Source of the DNA: Candidatus Fermentibacteraceae bacterium
Lineage (GTDB): Bacteria > Fermentibacterota > Fermentibacteria > Fermentibacterales > JCC-6
Assembly (NCBI GenBank): GCA_029932015.1
Contig: JAOZQW010000002.1
Span: 1 to 27,406, forward strand
Length of the DNA: 27,406 nucleotides
Direction: 5' to 3'
Under the pieces are notes generated by a model. That model was not told where the DNA came from. It saw nothing but the letters and a program-made list of their open reading frames with translations, and did not search any database. The position numbers and the translations under genes were made by a program. Positions 17,438 to 24,639 of the stretch are shown piece after piece. Each line of letters opens with the position of its first letter. The stretch's first letter is position 1.

Positions 17438-18596
17438 GAGCGTGACCTCCGGGCTCAGCATCGGAGACCATCTCGTGTATCCCGGACAGCTCCGACTTCA
17501 TGAAGCTCCTGAGAGGCAGCGGGTCTCCGTCATTCCTCCCGGCGGAGTATTCGAATGCCTTCTGCGTACGATCTGCCACAAAACTGAAGACCTGCGCTAC
17601 AGGGATGTCCGCCGGGCAGGCATCGGAACACTGTCCGCAGGAGACGCAGGAGAGGCTCATATGCGTCATTCTGCCTGTATGGAAAAGCATCCGGTCAGCG
17701 GGAAGCGAAATTCCTCCCCGAGTCACCGCAGAGTCCAACCGTGAATTGGGGTCCTGCTTCGCCGTCTCGGATTCGAAATGGCAGAGCCTGCAGTAGCAGA
17801 TCGGACAGGCAGCACGGCAGTTGCGGCAGCTTATGCAATCAGCGAATACATTCAGCATCCCCTGGACGCCCCGGATATTCTCACCTGTTTCCTCGAAGGC
17901 TGCATCCCTTGAGGCCACCTGCTTCTCTCTTCTCTTCCTGACGGCCTCGTCCCATATAGAGGTCTCGCGATCTGCAGGAAGCTCGAGAGCTTCTAGAATC
18001 TCCATACCTTTCGGAGAACCGGGAATGAGCAGTACTTCAGTACCCCCAAGTCCAAAATGCCCGAAGTGCAGGTCAGCGTCGGTCATTGAAAATTCGACGC
18101 AGCTCGTGCAGGAGGGCTTAACTTCCCCTGCGCTCACATCTTCCCCGGCAAGCATTTTCCTGAACAGATCCTCCCCGGAGGAGGGGTCGCTGACGAAACT
18201 GTCCATCGGAACAGCGCCCGGACAGTCATAGGCCGCAAGGATGAGATTCTCAGTCTTCACCTGACCCAGCTTGGAGAGTTCAATGGCAGCCCTGATCTCG
18301 CAGGGTCTCATCAGAGCAAGGACCCTGATGCTGCCTTCGCCTTTTCTTGTCAGGCTGCGGAGGGCTCTGGCCCCCTGTACCGGCATTACCGGGGCCATCG
18401 CCTCGGCATCATCCACAATGGAAGAATCACTCATTATTATCCATGCGAAGGAATCACCGGAAGGGACCTTCATGGGCATGAGAACGGCATCCACAATGTC
18501 CTTCTCGAGTATGGTCTTCAGAAATCTGTTCATGGCGCCGGACAGATCAGATCCCACCGGCAGAACAGCTGCCATCCGTTCGGTCTCGGGTATCAA
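17430..18596 (-). CDS. FdhB/FrhB-like 4Fe-4S dicluster protein, paralogue 1
   Basis: 388 residues from a TTG at 18596. GGAGAAAGGG ending 5 bases before the TTG supports that start over the ATG at 18575, which has no ribosome site. The N-terminal domain includes VLALMRPCEIRAAIEL (92-107) and a CTSC pair (163-166). The C-terminal half has CISCRNCRAACPICYCRLC (254-272) and CVSCGQCSDACP (317-328), followed by an acidic tail. It is similar in length, order and motifs to the next gene. It lies 49 bases after the second HdrA-1 gene, the largest gap within the body of the operon, so it starts the second HdrA block. Function by family: an iron-sulfur electron carrier that may bind a flavin; the partner is unknown. 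Confidence 0.85.
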   Translation of the reverse strand: MIPETERMAAVLPVGSDLSGAMNRFLKTILEKDIVDAVLMPMKVPSGDSFAWIIMSDSSIVDDAEAMAPVMPVQGARALRSLTRKGEGSIRVLALMRPCEIRAAIELSKLGQVKTENLILAAYDCPGAVPMDSFVSDPSSGEDLFRKMLAGEDVSAGEVKPSCTSCVEFSMTDADLHFGHFGLGGTEVLLIPGSPKGMEILEALELPADRETSIWDEAVRKRREKQVASRDAAFEETGENIRGVQGMLNVFADCISCRNCRAACPICYCRLCHFESETAKQDPNSRLDSAVTRGGISLPADRMLFHTGRMTHMSLSCVSCGQCSDACPADIPVAQVFSFVADRTQKAFEYSAGRNDGDPLPLRSFMKSELSGIHEMVSDAEPGGHAHE

Positions 18597-18645
18597 AATA
18601 TCCCTTTCTCCACTTCATGGCTCCTGCAGCGGCTGCTCGTTCGAT

Positions 18646-20319
18646 TCATCGCAGCGCTTCGTCGACTTCGCGGAAGATCTGCTCATTGGTGAAATGCCTG
18701 GTCCGGAGCGCGCCGGATGGACAGCTTGCGAAACAGTTGCCGCAGCCCCTGCATACCGCCTCATTCACAACAGAAATACCACGGTCAGTGTCGGCATAGA
18801 TAGCTCCGTATACGCAGACATCAAGGCAATTGCCGCAGCCGGTGCAATAGGCCTCGAGTATCTCGGTTACCTTCACCTCCGGCACTATGCGCTCTCCGGG
18901 CACCAGCCGTGTGAGGACCTGCCCTGCACAGGCGCGGGCGAATCGCATGGAACTCATGACGCTCATCGGTCCATGAGCTGTTCCCGCTATAAAGACCCCT
19001 TCGGTGGTCGTGCCCGCGGGATCTGTCATCCGATGCGCCTCTTTGAAGAAGCCATGCTCATCAAGAGGTATCCTCAGCATTTCAGCCAGTGAAACGGTAT
19101 CGGCTGCAGGGACGATTGCTGCTGCTGGAATTATCATGTCGAAGGAGCGCTTTTCACTCGTCCCATCCATCTTCTCCAGATCGAGTTCCATCCCCGAAAG
19201 AGAGGTTCCTTTAGTCCTTATAAGCTCAACCCCGCTCTCCCGGGCCATGCGGAGGACATTCTCCCCATCTGCACCAGGCAGGCAGAGGTCACGGTATACC
19301 GAGGTCACCGCAGTTTCGGGAGAAAGTCTGCGAATGGCGGCAGCCAGTTTCAGTGAACTGCTGCAGCAGACACCGGAGCAGTATCCCTGCTCTTCGCGAC
19401 CCACGCAGTGTACCACTGCAATTGTTTCAGGCATGGTCCCATCGCGGAGCTTCAGATCCCCTGCGGCTTCAAGGGTTCTCTCTGCCTCCGCAAGAATATG
19501 GACCTCGTCCGATTCGCTGAAACTGATCCGACCGCTCTCCTGCGGATCAGAGTAATCGCTTCCAATAGCGAGAATGATGGCACCTGCGGTTATCTCTTCA
19601 TCCTTACCATCGGCCGACTTGAGCCCAATCTCGAAGTTGCCCAGGAAACCAATGACACTGCTCATCTGCGTCTCAAGGTAGATATCCACGTTCGGGTCCT
19701 CGATGACAGCTTTCTCCTGCGGCATAGTGATTCCACAGCCGCCTCCCAGTGAGGCACTTTTTTCCACCAGGAATACCCGCCGGAGGTCACTGGACAGGGC
19801 CAGGGCAGCTTCCATTCCGGCCGCTCCTCCGCCGATGACCACTGCATCAGGATTGATCTCAAGAGGCTTCTCGAACAGGGATGACTGACGCAGCACCCTC
19901 GAAATGCTCCCACGGATGTATGTGGCTGCCCTTTCGGTAGCCTCTTCGGGATCGGTGATGACCCATGAGCACTGCTCTCTGATATTGACTATTCGATAGA
20001 GGTAGGGGTTCAGATCGGTCCTGGCGCAGACTCCCATGAAAGTCGAGTCATGATCGCGGGGGGAGCACGCTGCCACCACCAGGTGTGTGAGTCCGTTCTC
20101 TTTTATCTCATCTTCGAGGTACTGCTTGCCGGGACCTGAACAGAGGAATCCGTACCGCCTGATGACAAGTTCCACATTCCTGTAGCGATCGCTCTCGGAA
20201 AGGATGTCGGCCATGACTTTGTCCAGGTCTATCTTCCCCGCGATGTTCGGTCCGCATTCGCAGAGGTAGACTCCTACTCTGGCGGTCATTTCAGTCTTCC
20301 CGGTACCGGTCTCGCTCAA
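18646..20319 (-). CDS. hdrA: HdrA-1 second part: VCHCG-like domain, FAD domain, C-terminal ferredoxin
   Basis: 557 residues from a TTG at 20319 overlapping the first HdrA-1 gene (TTGA); an ATG at 20289, just before the conserved VGVYLCECG, is an equally possible start. Order: GVYLCECGPNIAG (Cys20, 22) with VVAACSPRDH, an FAD domain (GGGAAG 163-168; LAIGSD 250-255), HCVGREEQGYCSGVCC (304-319), and a C-terminal 2x[4Fe-4S] ferredoxin (Cys492-502, 523-533). This corresponds to the second half of HdrA-2. The segments reading QCVGSR and D(I/V)RTYGF in HdrA-2 read HCVGRE and DLCLPGAD here, so this is a distinct HdrA branch. It should pair with the product of the preceding gene to form one double-FAD unit. 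Confidence 0.88.
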   Translation of the reverse strand: MSETGTGKTEMTARVGVYLCECGPNIAGKIDLDKVMADILSESDRYRNVELVIRRYGFLCSGPGKQYLEDEIKENGLTHLVVAACSPRDHDSTFMGVCARTDLNPYLYRIVNIREQCSWVITDPEEATERAATYIRGSISRVLRQSSLFEKPLEINPDAVVIGGGAAGMEAALALSSDLRRVFLVEKSASLGGGCGITMPQEKAVIEDPNVDIYLETQMSSVIGFLGNFEIGLKSADGKDEEITAGAIILAIGSDYSDPQESGRISFSESDEVHILAEAERTLEAAGDLKLRDGTMPETIAVVHCVGREEQGYCSGVCCSSSLKLAAAIRRLSPETAVTSVYRDLCLPGADGENVLRMARESGVELIRTKGTSLSGMELDLEKMDGTSEKRSFDMIIPAAAIVPAADTVSLAEMLRIPLDEHGFFKEAHRMTDPAGTTTEGVFIAGTAHGPMSVMSSMRFARACAGQVLTRLVPGERIVPEVKVTEILEAYCTGCGNCLDVCVYGAIYADTDRGISVVNEAVCRGCGNCFASCPSGALRTRHFTNEQIFREVDEALR

Positions 20320-21653
20320 GACTTCACCGACTTCCCGGATGGGTCTCTCTCCGTCAGATCAGCCATACTGCTCATCAGGAAGGCTACCTGCCCGGCGGCT
20401 GATTCCGCCTGTATCACGGTACTCTGGATGTCCTTGGGACCTTCCACCGTCCCGGCCGTGAATATCCCGGCTCTGGAGGTCTCCATGGACCCGCTACCAT
20501 CCAGTGAGGTTCTTATGAACCCGGAATCGTCCAGCTCTACCCCCGCGAGTTCAGCAAGCCGGGCAGTGAGTGGTGCCGGAATAATGGCTGCCGCGAGAAT
20601 GACCATGTCCACTTCAAGGTCTGCCGTGACTCCCCCCCCGTCCGGATAGGCAACGCGCAGGCCGGAGTCAGTCCCGGATACATGCACGTCAGCAATGGAG
20701 GAGGTGAAGAGCATCTCTGTATCTCCGCCATTGACGCTTCGGAAGAAATCCTCGTAATTTTTTCCGGGTACACATACATCGGAATGAATGTTGAATACCT
20801 GCACATCTGGAAGTTTGTGCTTCAGGAACCGTACAAACTTGAACGAATACATGCAGCATATACCGGAGCAGTATCCCTGCTCCTCGCGGCCAGCGCAGTG
20901 TACGATTGCCACCCTGTCCGGCACAGCTCCGGAGCCTCTCAGCGTTATCTCACCCATGGTCGGACCATTGGAGGCGAAGAGCCGCTCGAACTCCATCGGT
21001 GAGTAAACTCCCGGCAGCGCTCCGTAGCCGAGCCCGGGCAGCGCACTGAGGTCGAAGGTCTCTGAGCCTGTTGCAAGTATCAAAGCGCCCACTTTGAGCT
21101 CCAGCAGCCTGTCCTCATCCTCGAGGTTGATGGCCTCAAATGCGCACGACTCCACACAGAGATTGCACTCCTCCGTGCCGTTGAGTTTCAGGCAGCGCTC
21201 TGAATCAATGACAGGTACATTGGGAAGTGACCCTGAGCATGGGACATAAATGGCTTTCTTCTCGATAAGGCTTTCTTCCCACTCATTTGGGAGCGTCACC
21301 GGACAGACTTCGAAACACATCCCGCAGCCTATGCATGCCTCAAGACTGACGTACCTGGCCTTTATCCGGACAGATACACTGAAGTCTCCGGCAGATCCTT
21401 CAATGCTCTCGACTGCACTGTAGGTGAGCGTCTCGATGTGCGGGTTCTGAAGAACGGCCTGCTGTATAGGGGCAACCATACAGGTGGAGCATTCCATATT
21501 GGGGAAGCTCTCCTCGTTCTTGATCGTCTTCCCCCCAATTATGGGAAGCCTTTCAACAAGGTAGACCTTTCTCGCAGGTCCAGCCAGCATCAGGCTCGCC
21601 TTCATCCCCGCAATGCCGGCCCCAATAACGAGAATGCTCTCCGCCTGAGTCAT
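20316..21653 (-). CDS. hdrA: HdrA-1 first part: FAD domain with inserted ferredoxin
   Basis: 445 residues from ATG at 21653, 3 bases after MvhD-1. FAD-binding GAGIAG (11-16), the CSTC site (Cys55, 58) equivalent to CSMC of other HdrAs, an inserted ferredoxin (Cys107-117 and Cys154, 163, 166, 170), and LATGSE (193-198). It also carries HCAGREEQGYCSGICC (252-267) and SDVCVPGKNYEDFF in place of the usual QCVGSR and MDIRAFGKDF. It ends where FAD1 ends in the 1022-residue HdrA-2, and the remaining domains are in the next gene. So this HdrA is encoded as two proteins split at a domain boundary, each keeping a complete FAD site. By homology it belongs to the flavin-based bifurcating family; the changed motifs leave its exact redox role open. 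Confidence 0.88.
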   Translation of the reverse strand: MTQAESILVIGAGIAGMKASLMLAGPARKVYLVERLPIIGGKTIKNEESFPNMECSTCMVAPIQQAVLQNPHIETLTYSAVESIEGSAGDFSVSVRIKARYVSLEACIGCGMCFEVCPVTLPNEWEESLIEKKAIYVPCSGSLPNVPVIDSERCLKLNGTEECNLCVESCAFEAINLEDEDRLLELKVGALILATGSETFDLSALPGLGYGALPGVYSPMEFERLFASNGPTMGEITLRGSGAVPDRVAIVHCAGREEQGYCSGICCMYSFKFVRFLKHKLPDVQVFNIHSDVCVPGKNYEDFFRSVNGGDTEMLFTSSIADVHVSGTDSGLRVAYPDGGGVTADLEVDMVILAAAIIPAPLTARLAELAGVELDDSGFIRTSLDGSGSMETSRAGIFTAGTVEGPKDIQSTVIQAESAAGQVAFLMSSMADLTERDPSGKSVKS

Positions 21654-21656
21654 ATC

Positions 21657-22079
21657 CTATAACCTCGTCGAGGTCCGGATCGGACTGGGTCCCAGTTTCC
21701 GGATCCGATCTGTAAATTCGTTTACCACTTCTGCATAGCGATTACCCTCTGCAGCAGAGACCCAGCGCAGTTCGAGGCGTTCAGGCTCCAGGTCAAGAGT
21801 CTCCATGACCTTTTTTAGAAGGGCAAATCTGCGCCTGGCGTAGTAATTGCCCTCACCATAATGACAGTCTCCCGGATGGCAGCCGGCAACGAGGATACCA
21901 TCGGCTCCACGGTAGAAGGTCGATAGAATGAGGTTGTGATCGATCCGGCTGGAGCACATCACTCTTATCACTGTGAATTCAGGCGGGAGCTCCAGCTTGG
22001 ACGAGCCGGCAAGGTCCGCTGCAGCATAGGTGCACCAGTTGCACAGGAAACCTATGATCCTGGGGTGGAAGTCAGGCAT
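21657..22079 (-). CDS. mvhD: MvhD-like [2Fe-2S] adaptor (MvhD-1)
   Basis: 140 residues from ATG at 22079, preceded by TGGAGAAA. Ligand pattern: CNWC (13-16) in CTYAAADLAGSSK, Cys42 in VMCSSRID, and GCHPGDCHY (Cys67, 72). Length and motifs are typical of MvhD. It lies 27 bases after the TusA-like gene and 3 bases before split HdrA-1, so it is probably the adaptor for that HdrA. No hydrogenase large or small subunit (MvhA/MvhG) is encoded in the window, so its electron donor must be another protein, perhaps one of the FdhB-like products. Confidence 0.93.
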   Translation of the reverse strand: MPDFHPRIIGFLCNWCTYAAADLAGSSKLELPPEFTVIRVMCSSRIDHNLILSTFYRGADGILVAGCHPGDCHYGEGNYYARRRFALLKKVMETLDLEPERLELRWVSAAEGNRYAEVVNEFTDRIRKLGPSPIRTSTRL

Positions 22080-22106
22080 GCGTTTCTCCAGACTCTGGCT
22101 GTACCG

Positions 22107-22331
22107 CTAAAACTGGATCTGGGCTGAGTGTTTTCCTTCTCCGTCAGTCGAACAGAAGAGCAGGACCTTACCGGTCCTCTCGCACCAGGCCTTGATGTCC
22201 GCAGGAAATGAGGGACAATCCGCAAATACCTCAAGCATGTCGCCCTGCTGAAGCTGCTTGGCAATAATGGCGATCTTCAGTATGGGCTGGGGGCACTTGA
22301 GTCCGAGTGTATCCAGAGTCTGGGTAGCCAT
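22107..22331 (-). CDS. tusA: TusA-family sulfurtransferase
   Basis: 74 residues from ATG at 22331 with GGAAGAGAG ahead of it; the in-frame GTG at 22454 would add 41 residues without family similarity. It shows the TusA hallmark LGLKCPQP (Cys13 in the CPxP motif), which carries a persulfide in characterised members. It continues as QQGDMLEVFADCPSFPADIKAW, with two further Cys in the second half. TusA proteins relay sulfur between donors and acceptors in tRNA thiolation, molybdenum cofactor supply or dissimilatory sulfur metabolism. It is the first gene of the redox operon. That position suggests sulfur delivery to, or sensing by, the Hdr complexes, but this is inference from context. Confidence 0.88.
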   Translation of the reverse strand: MATQTLDTLGLKCPQPILKIAIIAKQLQQGDMLEVFADCPSFPADIKAWCERTGKVLLFCSTDGEGKHSAQIQF

Positions 22332-22661
22332 TGTTTCTCTCTTCCTGCAGGAGTCTTCAGTAAGGGCTGTTTCCTTCTCAGTACTGTCTCTGATCTTCAT
22401 TGAATCCGGGTGATTCAGAAGTAACGATATCCCAGCGCTGCCAGGCAATATCACAGTAAGGATATTCGCATATTCGAATATGGAACGCTAGCTCAGGAAA
22501 CAACTCTCGTCAAGGTGTATGAGAGGCGCATATGGCTATCAGACAACATCCTACCCAATTAGTCGGTTATTACTCCTGCCAGGGTACTACTGAACCGGGT
22601 GGATAGTTATTATTCAGATGTGACCGATATTGAATTGCATGTCTTTCGAAAGGGGTTAATG
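22332..22661. other. Divergent intergenic region
   Basis: It separates the tusA-led operon (leftward) from the lipoprotein gene (rightward). It contains the proposed operon promoter and palindrome at 22462-22513 and a leader of about 140 bases before tusA. No riboswitch-like structure or T-rich terminator was recognised in the leader. For the rightward gene a TATTAT hexamer at 22608-22613 could be a -10 element, but no matching -35 was found. Confidence 0.4.
22469..22513 (-). promoter_or_regulatory. Probable promoter and operator of the Hdr/Nuo operon
   Basis: On the minus strand TTGACG (22508-22513) is followed after 17 bases by TAGCGT (22485-22490). The -35 is good and the -10 is weak. Two bases downstream begins a perfect 14-base palindrome, CATATTCGAATATG (22469-22482), and a third ATATTCG half-site lies at 22462-22468. 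A palindrome over the expected transcription start is a usual place for a repressor of the ArsR or similar winged-helix type. The regulator is not encoded in the window. Confidence 0.45.
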
Positions 22662-23318
22662 ATGAACTGGAAGATGATACTCCTCGCTGGTGCGGCAGTT
22701 CTCATGGTTGTTTCATGCGGAGATGATCCCGTCGGCCCAGGTCCTGGACCCACGGGTGACTGGCTGCCTCTTTCCGTAGGGAACTGGTGGACCGGTGAAC
22801 TAAGCGGCTACATGTCTATGGATGCTGACACTGTTGATCTCAGCGGTTCATCAAAGCGTCTGGTCACCGCCCTCCTCGATCACTCGGGAGGTTTCCAGGT
22901 CTACGAATTCAGGACTATTATGGAAATGAATTTCACCAGTACTGAACCTGACACTTCCTGGACCTGGATTGACACGAATTTCGTTTACATTCGGAATACC
23001 GGGGATGAGATGCGGGGCTACGACGACACTCTCTCAACGGACTACACTCTTCTGGCTCCCTTGCCCTTTACGCTTGGAGAGACATGGAATCCCGATTCGG
23101 ATTCCTCAGCCATCTGCGAAATGATCAGTCTCACTGCATCGATCTCAGTACCCGCCGCAGATTTCACCAATTGCGCTATCATCAGGGAGACTGATCCTGG
23201 ATCTCCAGACGAACAGATGGATACATATTTCCACAGGGGAACCGGTATACTCAGTGAGCAGGTTTCGGAAGACGGAGTGCAGTTCCGGATCGACCTGGAG
23301 AGCTACAGCGTACAGTAG
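22662..23318 (+). CDS. Small lipoprotein of unknown function
   Basis: 218 residues from ATG at 22662; AAAGGGG (22649-22655) ends 6 bases before it. The ATG immediately upstream (22659) is too close to the ribosome site. The N-terminus is a lipoprotein signal: a hydrophobic stretch ending in VVSC, so Cys19 would be lipidated after cleavage. A short linker rich in Gly and Pro (DDPVGPGPGPTG) follows. The mature part contains LPLSVGNWW, a phrase common near the start of secreted beta-rich proteins in FCB-type bacteria, and is acidic. No enzyme motif is seen. It is divergent from the redox operon and convergent with the next gene; no functional link is implied. Confidence 0.8.
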   Translation: MNWKMILLAGAAVLMVVSCGDDPVGPGPGPTGDWLPLSVGNWWTGELSGYMSMDADTVDLSGSSKRLVTALLDHSGGFQVYEFRTIMEMNFTSTEPDTSWTWIDTNFVYIRNTGDEMRGYDDTLSTDYTLLAPLPFTLGETWNPDSDSSAICEMISLTASISVPAADFTNCAIIRETDPGSPDEQMDTYFHRGTGILSEQVSEDGVQFRIDLESYSVQ

Positions 23319-23373
23319 AACCAGGAGCAGCCCTGCGGGTAAAGATACATACCTGTACTGAGCGAACTGGGTA

Positions 23374-23412
23374 GGGAGAGGTTGATGGCTGTGACCGAAC
23401 TCAACCTCTCCC
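23374..23412. terminator. Perfect 12-bp inverted repeat between convergent genes
   Basis: GGGAGAGGTTGA (23374-23385) pairs exactly with TCAACCTCTCCC (23401-23412) around a 15-base loop. It lies between the ends of two convergent genes, so a bidirectional terminator is likely, although neither side has a run of T. Confidence 0.55.
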
Positions 23413-23446
23413 GGGAATTCCTCTGATACTCATACACCTACCACAG

Positions 23447-24064
23447 TTACATCCCGAAGCAGGCTTTGATCCCTCCGAACGTCATTCCTTCCAGTGAAAG
23501 GGCGCCCTTTAGAAGGATTCGTGGCACATCGGCAGTCGTGAAACCAGTCGCAGCTCCCCATCCTCCGTGAAGTGACCTTTCTGTAGTGGTGCTCCAGTTG
23601 TAGTTGTAGACATGATCATAACCGTCGGGCCAGGCGAATTCGATGATGAGTCCACCCTGTCCATCGTACCAGAACGGTTGGTCGAGTTCAATATCGAACC
23701 ACTCACCCGCCTGGGGAGCCAGGACCGTGCAGTTCTCCTGCCACAGCACCTTGATCCTGCTCCCCTCCCGATAGTTGGCCTCGTAATCAGTTCCAAGCGA
23801 TATCTCATCACAATTACCCATATAGATGACCAGGGTGTCAAGGAAGACAGAACTCCCCGTAGAAGGTGTGCTCATCATCGAGAAACTGGAGATCTCCATC
23901 GCTCCACCAATCTCGCTCTCCAGGTACAGCACCTGATATCTCATGCTCAGGGCGCAATCAGCGCAGAATGGCTCATTGGCCGGGAACTCGTCCCAGCCTA
24001 TCTCCACCTGGTCATCTGCCGCACAAAGAGCAATCACTGCCGTGACAGCCAGCAGATATTTCAT
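23447..24064 (-). CDS. Secreted protein of unknown function
   Basis: 205 residues from ATG at 24064, with GGAG about 6 bases ahead. The first 17 or so residues (MKYLLAVTAVIALCAAD) are a Sec signal peptide. The mature protein is acidic and rich in aromatics, with a FCADCALSMRYQ segment near residues 33-44, several Cys, and WPDGYDHVYNYNW further on. It looks like a secreted beta-rich domain, but I recognise no family. It is convergent with the lipoprotein gene. A small possible leader reading frame lies just upstream. Confidence 0.75.
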   Translation of the reverse strand: MKYLLAVTAVIALCAADDQVEIGWDEFPANEPFCADCALSMRYQVLYLESEIGGAMEISSFSMMSTPSTGSSVFLDTLVIYMGNCDEISLGTDYEANYREGSRIKVLWQENCTVLAPQAGEWFDIELDQPFWYDGQGGLIIEFAWPDGYDHVYNYNWSTTTERSLHGGWGAATGFTTADVPRILLKGALSLEGMTFGGIKACFGM

Positions 24065-24077
24065 GTCCTGTCTCCAA

Positions 24078-24140
24078 TCATTGTCTGTAATCTGCGGCTC
24101 CCGCCAGCAGGACCATGTTCATAATAATGGCTCTACGCAT
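24078..24140 (-). CDS. Possible 20-residue leader peptide
   Basis: ATG at 24140 is preceded by GGAAGGG (24148-24154) with 7 bases spacing, and reads MRRAIIMNMVLLAGAADYRQ before a TGA. The stop is 13 bases before the start of the secreted protein gene. It could be a translated leader, a decayed signal peptide, or chance; only the ribosome site and spacing support it. Confidence 0.25.
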   Translation of the reverse strand: MRRAIIMNMVLLAGAADYRQ

Positions 24141-24561
24141 GGTTACACCCTTCCCGGATGACGGCTTCCAGAATCGGCTCCAGACTCACGGATGAGCCGT
24201 CTTCCCTGTTTTGCGCCGATCGCTCCGCGTTATGGAAGGGTCAGGGGGAGGTGGTACGGACCGAGGACGCAGTTATAAGACTCGGGACCCGGACCGGACC
24301 CCAGAGCCCGGCTCAAGTACGTCTTACGGTCTGCATCATGGTCCGCATTAATGCCTGCCTTTCAATGATTGGCTATTGCATGTCACCATCAACTACAGAA
24401 GTCAAGAGAATCAACCTGTTTAATGTCAACACAGTACGAGATATCGTCAATTAGCATGCTGATCTCCACGGTGCTGAAGAGAACCACACCAGCGATCATG
24501 TGAACATCAGGTGAATGCATCTGGACGGTCTGCCGATTGGAGGGTAGCGTAATGGTAAGGG

Positions 24562-24597
24562 GTACAATTCCGGCAGACTCTCCATGCTGTACAATTC
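24562..24597 (+). promoter_or_regulatory. GTACAATTC direct repeat, possible -10/operator region for the dipeptidase gene
   Basis: Two exact copies of GTACAATTC start 27 bases apart. The second contains TGCTGTACAAT, an extended -10-like element (TACAAT at 24590-24595) 44 bases before the ATG. No good -35 is seen, as is common with extended -10 promoters. Confidence 0.35.
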
Positions 24598-24639
24598 TGA
24601 TGGAGGGATACCGAGTGCGATAAACTGGAGGGATCGTCC

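Larger units (their letters stand above)
24065..24639. other. 575-base divergent intergenic region
   Basis: It lies between the leftward secreted protein gene and the rightward dipeptidase gene. It holds the possible 20-residue leader (24078-24140), a G+C-rich tract around 24240-24310 with several GGACC units, and a GTACAATTC direct repeat (24562-24570 and 24589-24597) upstream of the dipeptidase. No tRNA, no clear terminator and no credible larger gene were found. A 98-codon open frame in the middle lacks a ribosome site and protein-like composition. Confidence 0.5.

Noticed and set aside
18646..21653. HdrA-1 as one gene broken by a frameshift
   Set aside because: The split is at a domain boundary, the second gene has its own start options, and both halves keep all FAD and cluster motifs, so two functional genes are more likely than a recent disruption.
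1935..22331. Interpretation as a classical methanogen-type Mvh-Hdr complex or a membrane complex I
   Set aside because: No MvhA/MvhG hydrogenase, no HdrB, and no Nuo membrane or NuoBCD subunits are encoded; all products appear soluble.
24221..24330. Possible tRNA or structured RNA in the G+C-rich tract
   Set aside because: No T-loop GTTCRA motif, no 7-bp acceptor stem and no anticodon stem could be formed.
24158..24454. 98-codon open frame in the intergenic region
   Set aside because: No ribosome site, no recognisable motif, and the translated composition looks like non-coding sequence.
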